DNA from: Paenibacillus paridis
GTDB lineage: Bacteria; Bacillota; Bacilli; Paenibacillales; Paenibacillaceae
DNA: 64,000 nt
Direction of reading: 5' to 3'
Assembly: GCF_006345825.1 (NCBI RefSeq)
Contig: NZ_VCIX01000051.1
Coordinates: 1 to 64,000, forward strand
A program made the translations under genes and the position numbers. The notes under the pieces are model-generated. The model was not told the DNA's origin. It saw nothing but the letters and a program-made list of their open reading frames with translations, and did not search any database. This document shows, one piece after another, positions 1-8,200 of the stretch. Each line of letters starts with the position of its first letter. The first letter of the stretch is position 1.

Positions 1-720
1 TAGCTTATTATTCGGGTCAACCAGTGTGGCTTCAATCGTATAGTTCCCTACATCACTTGTTTGGTCAGCACTCGTTGCGTACGTTGCTGTAATCCCATCT
101 GAAGATAATCCGCCAGTTATTGTCCCTGTGAATACCGGATTGCTTGTACCATATTCACGAGTCGCATCGTCTGCGGTTACTGTAAGGGCCGCTTTCGTAA
201 CAGTTAGACTACCTGCTGTTTTGGTTACTTCGTAATTTCCTAGCTTATTATTCGGGTCAACCAGTGCTGCTTCGATCGCATAACTCCCTACACCACTTGC
301 CTGATCGGCACCCGTTGCGTACGTTGCTGTAATCCCATCTGACGATAATCCGCCAGAGACCGTTCCTGTAAATACCGGATTGCTCATTCCGTATTCACGA
401 GTCGCATCGTCTGCGGTTACTGTAAGGGCCGCTTTCGTAACAGATAGACTGCCTGCGGTTTTCGTTACCTCATAATTCCCTAGCTTATTATTCGGATCAA
501 CCAGTATGGCTTGAATCGCATAGTTCCCTACATCACTGGCTTGATCAGCACTCGTTGTGTATGTTGCTGTAATGCTATCTGACGACAAACCACCCGTTAC
601 CGTCCCTGTAAATACCGGATTGCTCATTCCGTATTCACGCGTCGCATTATTTACGGTTATTGCAAGCGGCCTCTTATCGACCGTCATCATAACAGAGTCA
701 CTCGAAGTAAGATGGGTAGG
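1..720. repeat. Tandem 240-bp repeat (three MBG units)
   Basis: The phrase tagcttattattcgg recurs at 1, 241 and 481, giving a perfect 240-bp period inside the reading frame. Units are nearly identical at DNA level, with most differences silent or conservative. The array may continue beyond base 1. Confidence 0.93.
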
Positions 721-1539
721 ATCTCCAGCGAATTCCGCTGTTAGCATATGATTCCCTATTGCCGTATTAACCAAATAGCTAAATACTGCTTCACCATTTC
801 CATTCGTATTAGATGAACCAAGTACAGCTCCATCCAGGGAAAATGTGACTCTTTTATTCGATACTGCTTGATTTTGAGCATCAAGCAATGTTACTCTAAT
901 CTCCTCAGTATCACCATAAGTTGTTGTAAGCTGGTCCATCTGCAATGAAGTCGAATAGTCCCTCTGCTGAGATGCTACATACGTCCTGAATGCAAAATCA
1001 AAATTGGAATGATTCCAAGTTCCCATATAATACGGTATACCGCCGGCATATGTGCTAGGGGTGTATATTCTCCAAGTTACTTGGAGCATTTGATGTGGAT
1101 CATTGTTGGTTGTCTCCATCATCATGGCATACTGCTTGTTAGACTCCACGTAAATCCCTTCGTTAAAGGTAAACCGAACCCAGCCTCCCGGAAAATCAGG
1201 CACAATACTACTGCTTGCCTTCGCTACGCCTAGTACTGTCCCATTAATATCTACACCTTCATGAATCGTCAAGCTTATCTCTCGCTCAGTAGCTGCCGAT
1301 TTCCACATAAATACATCGACATCGTACATCCACCCTGTTTTACCTGCAGTAAAGCTTTGTCCTACTCCTTTTGATCCGCCTTGCGAATTCGGGATCGTAT
1401 TTTCTGTATCCGATGTTTGATCAATTGGATCAACGAATGCCGCTTGGCTAGATTCTGACATTGCGAAGGCAATCAATAAAATACCAATTACGATTAGAAC
1501 CCCTCTTTTGAAAAGGTTCATATGTCTTGAATGAAACAT
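1..1539 (-). CDS. Secreted MBG-repeat / Ig-like surface protein (5' part, runs off window)
   Basis: An open reading frame on the minus strand starts at ATG 1539 and is still open at base 1, so only the first 513 residues are visible. Start: GGAAGGAAG lies about 10 bases upstream; an alternative ATG is at 1521. Residues 1-33 form a signal peptide (basic start, then a VLIVIGILLIAFA core). Residues about 45-190 look like a beta-sandwich lectin-like or anchor-type domain. Then comes an Ig-like domain (about 195-270), followed by three consecutive 80-residue repeats, each beginning near NATREYG or DATREYG and ending with DPNNKLGNYEVTKTAG, which is the MBG family signature. It is probably an extracellular adhesin or cell-surface protein. 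The C-terminal anchor, if any, lies outside the window. Family assignment is from motif recognition only. Confidence 0.85.
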   Translation of the reverse strand, partial: MFHSRHMNLFKRGVLIVIGILLIAFAMSESSQAAFVDPIDQTSDTENTIPNSQGGSKGVGQSFTAGKTGWMYDVDVFMWKSAATEREISLTIHEGVDINGTVLGVAKASSSIVPDFPGGWVRFTFNEGIYVESNKQYAMMMETTNNDPHQMLQVTWRIYTPSTYAGGIPYYMGTWNHSNFDFAFRTYVASQQRDYSTSLQMDQLTTTYGDTEEIRVTLLDAQNQAVSNKRVTFSLDGAVLGSSNTNGNGEAVFSYLVNTAIGNHMLTAEFAGDPTHLTSSDSVMMTVDKRPLAITVNNATREYGMSNPVFTGTVTGGLSSDSITATYTTSADQASDVGNYAIQAILVDPNNKLGNYEVTKTAGSLSVTKAALTVTADDATREYGMSNPVFTGTVSGGLSSDGITATYATGADQASGVGSYAIEAALVDPNNKLGNYEVTKTAGSLTVTKAALTVTADDATREYGTSNPVFTGTITGGLSSDGITATYATSADQTSDVGNYTIEATLVDPNNKL

Positions 1540-1937
1540 GGTTGCAACGCTTCCTTCCGTTCTTTATTAGTATGTACTATGAATGCTCTTATCTTGAAAA
1601 TTAATAAACGCACCTAACTATTAACATTATTATACATCATAACCTTTTCGCTACTAGGATTAATCTATAAAAAAAATACAAAATGACCTTAAAAATAGCT
1701 GTAATTACCCCTTACCCTTCTTCGGATTGAGAGTATCTTTACCGTTCAATTACCTTATTTAATGAACGGAAAGAGATCTGCACGTAAATAAGACCGAATA
1801 CCACTCGTAAGAGGAGGATTTCCGGCCTTTAATTGCTCTTTTTATATCTTTAATTCATTGCTTCATGAACTGTTCCACAGCCTATTAAAGGGTGTTAGCC
1901 CTACTAGCAGAATACTAACTTCTTTCGTTCGTATACG
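1540..1937. other. Gene-free 398-bp spacer
   Basis: AT-rich spacer between the surface protein start and the DUF3267 gene end. It must carry the promoter of the surface-protein gene (minus strand), but no clean -35/-10 pair stood out. No convincing hairpin or small gene was seen. Confidence 0.5.
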
Positions 1938-2471
1938 TTAATTTTCAGCTTTATAATAACCTCTACAAAATACAGATTTATTTGGTTTGATTAAAATCAA
2001 AAAAGAATTAATCACATCTGAGGATGAGATCATGCAATTAATCCAACAAATAAATAACAAAAGTGACTGAAGCCTACCCGATAAAAAGAATGAGGCGATA
2101 GCTGGTACTACCGATAATAAAATAAATGGCAAGCTCATAAATAGCCAATACCTTGTTTTCGATAACGTCGCATTCGTGTTTAACCAGAAAAATAGGCCTT
2201 TAAATGTTAAGCTAATATCGCCTTTACTATGTACTACAAGAATATGTATGATCTCATGTAGGACAAACACAAAGACGATAATAGGAATAAGGGGCATATT
2301 TGAAAAGAAGTTGAAGCCGTCCTTGAAGCAAATCGGTGCCAATATAATAAAAGCCATTAATACATAAACAAATTTCATATAATGCTCACGAAACCAATGA
2401 TTTTGAATGAACGGAGTCCATTCTGACAACCGCATGCTTTTATGAGGCAAATGCCGGAACCACAAAATCAT
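1938..2471 (-). CDS. DUF3267-family putative zincin metallopeptidase membrane protein
   Basis: A 177-residue membrane protein. Hydrophobic helices surround an HExxH motif (FVLHEIIHILVV), the zinc-binding signature of zincin-like peptidases, and the overall pattern fits DUF3267. The substrate is unknown. The open frame extends to a TTG at 2510, but GGGTGA about 8 bases before the ATG at 2471 makes that start more likely. The next gene on the same strand (DUF975) ends about 100 bases upstream, so co-transcription is possible. Confidence 0.75.
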   Translation of the reverse strand: MILWFRHLPHKSMRLSEWTPFIQNHWFREHYMKFVYVLMAFIILAPICFKDGFNFFSNMPLIPIIVFVFVLHEIIHILVVHSKGDISLTFKGLFFWLNTNATLSKTRYWLFMSLPFILLSVVPAIASFFLSGRLQSLLLFICWINCMISSSDVINSFLILIKPNKSVFCRGYYKAEN

Positions 2472-2578
2472 AGCTAAATTCACCCATTCTACGATAATGA
2501 ACGATAACAATTCATAAATAATATCGAAATTGCCGCAAGAGCCTTAGACTCCTGCAGCATATGATCATAGTTTCTTAT

Positions 2579-3343
2579 TTAAAAGACAGGGGTTTGGTTC
2601 AATCTAAGCTCTTCCTCACTTGTCAGTCCATTCTTCAGTGCCTGTTCTCGTAATGCCAAGTAAAGCTCGGCCTTTGTGGAATGGATATAAGGCATCACAA
2701 AAAAGACACCAACGAAGATTAGAAGCAGCCCAAGAAGGATCCAGCCAAGAAAGCTTAGTTCTAACACGAAGATGCGGAATTTACTTCCCCGTGTCATATC
2801 GTTGCTTAATTCTACCGCGCGCCTATAGCCAATGTTGGGGTTGTCCGCCAAAATATATGGCACCATACTATACGCGTACGATTTTACGATGCCGGGGATG
2901 AAGAGAAGCAAAAACCATAAGAAGTTCAATAAGCTTCTCCATAACATCGCTTTCAGAACATCCCAATACCTATGCTTATTAAAAGCGTAGCCGATATGAT
3001 TTAGATTTACCTCATACTCCGCTGCTTGCTTGAAGTAACGCATAGAACCAACCTCAAGGGGAAAACAAACAAAAATCCGAAACGCAAGGGAAAATACGAA
3101 AAATATAATAAACGCGATAATTCCGATTACCAAGAATGGAGCAAGGGCCTCCCAATTCACATTCCAATGAAAGATATCCGAGACATCAGAGTTACTAGAA
3201 AAGCCCAAGTTAAAGTTTAGGGTTGGAGGGCTTCCACCACCTCCACTGACAAAAACTAATATCATACTTACCAAAAATGCCTTCCAATACGATGTTCGCA
3301 GCACCTCTTTCGCCCTTTGCTTTAACACCTTACGATCCCACAC
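2579..3343 (-). CDS. DUF975 family integral membrane protein
   Basis: 254 residues, GTG start at 3343 with AGGAGAGAGGG ending about 7 bases upstream. The N-terminal WDRKVLKQRAKEVLR segment followed by YWKAFLVSMI is characteristic of DUF975. About four to five hydrophobic segments follow, with a central amphipathic region carrying the family's typical RYFKQAAE-like sequence. The function of DUF975 proteins is unknown; they are polytopic membrane proteins common in Firmicutes. A glycine-rich SGGGGSPP loop follows the first helix. Confidence 0.85.
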   Translation of the reverse strand: MWDRKVLKQRAKEVLRTSYWKAFLVSMILVFVSGGGGSPPTLNFNLGFSSNSDVSDIFHWNVNWEALAPFLVIGIIAFIIFFVFSLAFRIFVCFPLEVGSMRYFKQAAEYEVNLNHIGYAFNKHRYWDVLKAMLWRSLLNFLWFLLLFIPGIVKSYAYSMVPYILADNPNIGYRRAVELSNDMTRGSKFRIFVLELSFLGWILLGLLLIFVGVFFVMPYIHSTKAELYLALREQALKNGLTSEEELRLNQTPVF

Positions 3344-3692
3344 TGCGATCCCTCTCTCCTGTAATGTTTTAGTTTTATTTAAAAATTGATACCATTGTTA
3401 ATATAGTACGACAAGCAGGGAATCATTCGTTTCCTATATAAAAGCTATGAGTACTTTTAAATAATCCTACCACAGATATACCTATATTTACCTTCTTTTT
3501 TTGTCATGGATCGACAACGATATGTAGTTTTTATGAGATTCATGAAGCATTATGGCATCTATACATATATTAGAACTAAATTTTAGTGATCCAGACTCTT
3601 GTTAGAACTTTTTTCCCTTAACTCGGGCAGTAAATGATTAACATTCTATAATCCCGCATTGCTGATTCTAGGTTGACTCTGAACATAAAAAA

Positions 3693-3726
3693 ACATCGCC
3701 GGGGTTTGTAAGCCCATTGGCGATGT
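3693..3726 (-). terminator. Terminator-like hairpin (rhodanese-type copy)
   Basis: acatcgcc at 3693-3700 pairs with ggcgatgt at 3719-3726; on the minus strand it is followed by a T-run. It resembles the hairpins behind the intact rhodanese genes at 14.6 and 50.2 kb. Confidence 0.65.
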
Positions 3727-3748
3727 ATTCAACATATACATACTGTTA

Positions 3749-3820
3749 TACCTTGCTCAAATCTTCTTCGTTTCCGGTTGTGATCGGGTTATTAGAATAA
3801 CTAATCCAAATACTCCAGCT
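3749..3820 (-). pseudogene. Remnant of rhodanese C-terminus
   Basis: Minus-strand translation of 3820-3761 gives SWSIWISYSNNPITTGNEED, then LSKV and a stop at 3749. This aligns with the SWSDWISY..NPIAVGDEE tails of the intact rhodaneses at 14692 and 50266. The sequence upstream (beyond 3830) no longer resembles rhodanese. The terminator-like hairpin downstream is shared too, so this is the 3' scar of a lost copy. Confidence 0.7.
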
Positions 3821-4181
3821 CTCATCTGTTCTATGAAAATGGTTTCTAGGTGGAAACCTTGGGCATGTACAGAAAACGTGATTCCTTGGTTTTTTGTGTC
3901 GTTAACTAGAATGATTTTGGGGATATTACTTCTACCACATAGCTGAAAGACTCGGTAACTAGCATTTCATCGTTTGTGAAACTGAGGAAGTAACAAGCAT
4001 ACAGCCAAATATTCGGTTGTTGCTGCTGACAATCAGCCAAAAGCCGTGATTCCTCCATCTAGTGGCATTGGTGGAACCTAAATGGCATCACCAGTGGCAA
4101 CCTTACCGACAAGGGCGAGCTTCCTAAAAAACTATACAAATGGCACTTCCAAAAATAAAAATAAAACCAACAAAAACAACG

Positions 4182-4225
4182 AAGAGGCTGTCCCTTAGTC
4201 TCGAGGACTTACTGGACAACCCCTT
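4182..4225 (-). terminator. Rho-independent terminator of the ATPase-HEPN operon
   Basis: aagaggctgtcc (4182-4193) pairs with ggacaacccctt (4214-4225). On the minus strand the stem is followed by a T-rich tract, and it sits 20 bases after the stop of the 348-aa gene. Confidence 0.8.
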
Positions 4226-4245
4226 AAATTTTCAACTACCTTTCC

Positions 4246-5292
4246 CTAGCCTCGACCATTTAACGCGAATATCTTCATAATTCGACTGCTTTCCAATGGT
4301 TCCAAGTGTGCTAGATCATTCCTGGCGTCATATACGAGACGGAATGTGCTCTCATCCCCTTCATGGCGGAACCCGCTCGATTTGAAATAGTAGTACCACA
4401 TATGTCTAAACTCCATATCGTAAGGCGATTGCAGCACCTTATCGAAATCATCTATTACAGGAAATATATCCTCTAAAGCAGTTCCATATCGCTCAATAAA
4501 GTCTCGACGTACCTTCTCAATGATGGGGAAGATCGTTTGGATCTGCGCTTCCCATATGATCTGTTCCAGAATCCCTCTCTCACTCACTAGCCTTGCCGCC
4601 TCTTCATGGGCGGGCACCAGTCTCAATAATAATCCTCGCAAATCAAGCGCGGCTTCTTCTGTAGCCAGTGCACTGCATAGATTAGGATTAGTGCCCGCAA
4701 TTCGGGAAGCGAGCAATGCAATATATTCTCGTACCCCCGACGATAGAAGCTGGCGCTGCGCTACGCAATACGATGCGAACAATTGCATATCATAGCTCGT
4801 GAAATAATCCCCCCATCTTAACATCGTTACACCTTTGCGCGGTTGAGTAAGTGGAGCAACTCCACTGTACGTAAGGATAAACAAACCATTGTGCATAGTA
4901 CTAAATTTCGCGTATTCTATGGCGGTATCGATCCATTCCCTCCGCATATTGGCATTCCTTACTATGAATGCGCGATCAGCGAGCAAGTGATGCTTCGCTA
5001 TGTATTCGATACGACTGCCGTCCATCGGATGATAATCGCTCTGGGGAGCATATCTGTTCATCAGCGTTTCGCCAATGGCAACATTATCCCCCCAATTCTT
5101 GGCATGGAGGTTCTCAATCTGAAGACTGCTATCCCACTGCCGTATTCTATCCTGCAATAGAAGGAAGAAGTGATCCATGTAGGGGGCTTCTTCAATTAGA
5201 AGGACCTTTCCGCTTTCTGCCGCCGCTACTATATCATGAAAATAGCGAGTGGCGCCTGAGATGAAGTTCCACCAAATCAGCTGTTGATCCAT
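4246..5292 (-). CDS. HEPN-motif protein, partner of large ATPase (candidate defence effector)
   Basis: A 348-residue protein of no family I can name. Residues 1-170 alternate strands and helices like a nucleotide-binding fold (SGKVLLIEEAP, then GLFILTYSG) but lack a Walker A GKT/S, so it may be a degenerate NTPase-like or adaptor domain. The C-terminal ~110 residues are helical and end with ARNDLAHLEPL: R324 to H329 is the R-x4-H motif that defines HEPN RNases and related toxins. ATG 5292 has GGGGGTGA about 9 bases upstream, overlapping the end of the 1791-aa ATPase gene, only 4 bases away, so the two are translationally coupled. Role inferred, not shown: an RNase effector gated by the ATPase. 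Confidence 0.7.
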   Translation of the reverse strand: MDQQLIWWNFISGATRYFHDIVAAAESGKVLLIEEAPYMDHFFLLLQDRIRQWDSSLQIENLHAKNWGDNVAIGETLMNRYAPQSDYHPMDGSRIEYIAKHHLLADRAFIVRNANMRREWIDTAIEYAKFSTMHNGLFILTYSGVAPLTQPRKGVTMLRWGDYFTSYDMQLFASYCVAQRQLLSSGVREYIALLASRIAGTNPNLCSALATEEAALDLRGLLLRLVPAHEEAARLVSERGILEQIIWEAQIQTIFPIIEKVRRDFIERYGTALEDIFPVIDDFDKVLQSPYDMEFRHMWYYYFKSSGFRHEGDESTFRLVYDARNDLAHLEPLESSRIMKIFALNGRG

Positions 5293-5296
5293 CTGA

Positions 5297-8200
5297 TTAC
5301 TTCACCCCCAGCTCGTATAGTTGCTCGAAGAGTTCGAACTCACTGCTGCCCAGCATCTGAAGAAAGCTATGACGATTGAATACATATTTGTCAGAGCCGC
5401 GTGTCTCCCGGCGGATAATATTTAGCTCATCCATCTCTTCAAGCAACGCTGCCACACTACTTTTTTTCAAGCTTGTAATCTGGTCAATCCCAAACTCGTT
5501 GCAGATTAGGAGAATATCCTCAACCGACGTGCCCGGACTAGTGTTTGAAGAGTAATAGCGATAAGCGATCACTTTCGCCAGCGTTTCGTACAGGTTATCG
5601 GAACCTAGCTTTAGCGTAATCCGGAATTTGTTCTCGATCTCGATTAGGAATTCCTTCTGACCAAGCAGTGTCTTGATATACTTCTCGTCAAGCAAATACG
5701 GCGGGTTCATGTTCTCGTTGTAATTGCCGTTTCGGTAGCTATCGCTGATTGCCTCGATAAGCTTCTCGCAATAAAAGTGAATGAGCCCCGGATAATAGTT
5801 CGTCTTTGCCAGTATTAGATTGATGATGTCTTCGCCATTCTCCTCGATCCGAAAACCCAAGTAATGCAACGGCCGCAACAACAGGTCACGAGCATCCAGG
5901 TACTTAAGCGGCCGAATCGTAATATGTCCAAAATGAGCTAATACGCTGTTACCGCCCAGCCTTTGCTTGTCGAACCGGATGACGTCTCGAAGACCGGCCA
6001 GTACGAATTTAAACTGTCCATTGAAAGTATTCTTCAGCTCCCGCAAAATTTCCAACGGCACGTTGCCGCCTTCTTCGCAACTGGACAAAAAGGCATCTGC
6101 TTCGTCAAGTAACAGCATGAACTTATAGATTGGCGTTTCTGTCGAAGTAAGTCGTTTGCGCAGCGCTATCCGTAACTGTTCCCATGTGCCACAATGCTCT
6201 TTCAAAACTTTTTCGTAAACCAACGCTTCACTAATGCTCCTTAGCGAAGCGTTAGCATCCTTTTCCCTCAAGTCTACAAAGACCGCATAACGGCCTTTGT
6301 CTGGGTTGTGCTCTCGGTTCTTGGACTCTTGTAGCAATGCCGTCTTTCCAAGTTGTCGACCTCCGTAAACAAATATCGGCCCGTTTAAATCCCTGATCTT
6401 GTCCAACTCATCGGTTCTTCCAATGAACATCTCAGGAGAGATTCTGCCTACTGGTATATATGGCTGAATCTTACTCGATGGAAGTGTAACCATTAGAAAC
6501 GCATTTCCCCGTTCGATCTGGCTGTATCCGGCAAGGAACAACGCCATAACCCGGTCGATCACGACGACAATTCCCGGGAATGACTTCAGCTTGATAGACT
6601 TGGCCAACAGCTTGCGATGAGCCAACGACAGCGCATAATCCAGAATGACGATCGTCGCCGATCCGTTGCCTGCATCATGTCGCGCGACTTCGTCCAGTAA
6701 ATTATCGGCAGTACGAACACCCGCCATCGTTAGGATCCGCAAGCCTTTTTGCACGGCGTCCGTCCCGAATTCCTTGAACGGGTGAGGATAATGGCTAAGC
6801 AACGCATCCTGCGCGGCCGGATACACCATGAATTCATTGTCGTCCAGTCGATCGACGTGCCTGATGCGATGGAATAGCAACTGCTCCATAAATTCTTTGA
6901 TATGGTCTGGATGAAGCTTATACCACTGTCGAATAAATCGTTCCGCGCTGGCCACATTACGGTTATTTTGATTCGAGAAAAGCATTTTCCGAACCGATTG
7001 GTCGTATGTCCGATACAGATCCACATTTTTATGTGCGTTGCAGCTATTAAAGAGTGCTTGATAATTGTTGTGAAACTGTATCAGCAGATCGCTGTCGAAC
7101 ATCTGGATAGACGAAGTGTCCTTGTAACCGGACGCAGCAAGTTGAATATAGTCTTCGGCCACCGTCATGTTACGCTTTTCGAGGGCCATCTCGATCTTCT
7201 TAAGGATCGGCCACTGCCGCAACGTCTCTTCGTCGCCGATCTGCTCTTCGCGTTCCTCTTCGCGAAGTATGTCGCTCTTCAGAGCGTTCAACCGGCTACG
7301 CATCGCTTCCACCCTGATATCCGCACGTTGGACTATGCTCATTCTGCATGTATCCAACAGCCGCTTAAAAAATCCTGCGTTATGCGTCTGCTCCGCGTGC
7401 TTTTTGGCAGCTTCTGCCAGTCGAATATATCCGTACATCTCGTCGTTGCTGGACATCTGTCCATAGTTTTGTGCGAGTTCTACTTCAGTTCTGAACTCTT
7501 CGTTATATCTGTCCAGTTGTTGCATGGCGCGTCGGCGGGTATCCTTCACCGTCACCTCGTTCGCCCATTCTCCGGGCCTACGGGTAATGAGATCATAGGC
7601 CCCCATGTTGTATTCACGCAAAGCCTGGCTGGCTGTATCCTCCCAAGTTCGCTGCCCAGCATTAGAATGTTCCAGTAACCTCTCCCATAACCGGTATCCG
7701 TGAATCGGTCGCAGGTCCTGTAGCCATTCCCCATCTCTGAATGGCTTATAGTCCTCGCTAAGCTCTACGCTGACGGACAATAACAAAGGTTCATAAAACC
7801 TTCGATTCGTCTCACCCAAAGCGCCATCCAGTACTTGCTGGATATGCTCAATCGTTGAACGGAGCAAGGTATGTCCCGCTTCATTCCAATTATCGGTCGT
7901 GTCCTCAAGCTGAAGCAATGCTTCTTGCATCAGCTTCTTGGAGCGATTGCGGGTCTTGCTTGCCAACTCAGGGGAAATATCCGTAGTCCCTCTCTTTGCA
8001 TTTAGCGCATTACGACAAGCGTAGCAGCGCAATAGCAGTTCCGTTGCATCACGAAGCCAACTCCGCATTCGGCTGCGATATGCACCCTTCAACATATCGC
8101 TTTTATCGTTTGACGCCTTCATGTTCATACCTGCCCAATAACGATCGATATATTGCTCTAGCTTGGCCTCATTTGGGTTAAGCTCTAAGCCAATCCATTC

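Larger units (their letters stand above)
3344..4181. other. Decayed intergenic region with rhodanese 3'-end remnant
   Basis: Some 840 bases without an intact gene. It contains a hairpin (3693-3726) and a decayed rhodanese tail (3749-3820), described separately. Sequence at 3830-4150 reads like degraded coding sequence on both strands but could not be assigned to a family. Confidence 0.6.

Noticed and set aside
3960..4150. Protein-like words on the + strand between the rhodanese remnant and the terminator
   Set aside because: Multiple stops, no start, and no family recognised; left as decayed sequence.
6902..7678. A 258-codon frame on the + strand
   Set aside because: Lies wholly opposite the large ATPase gene; low-quality protein and no RBS.
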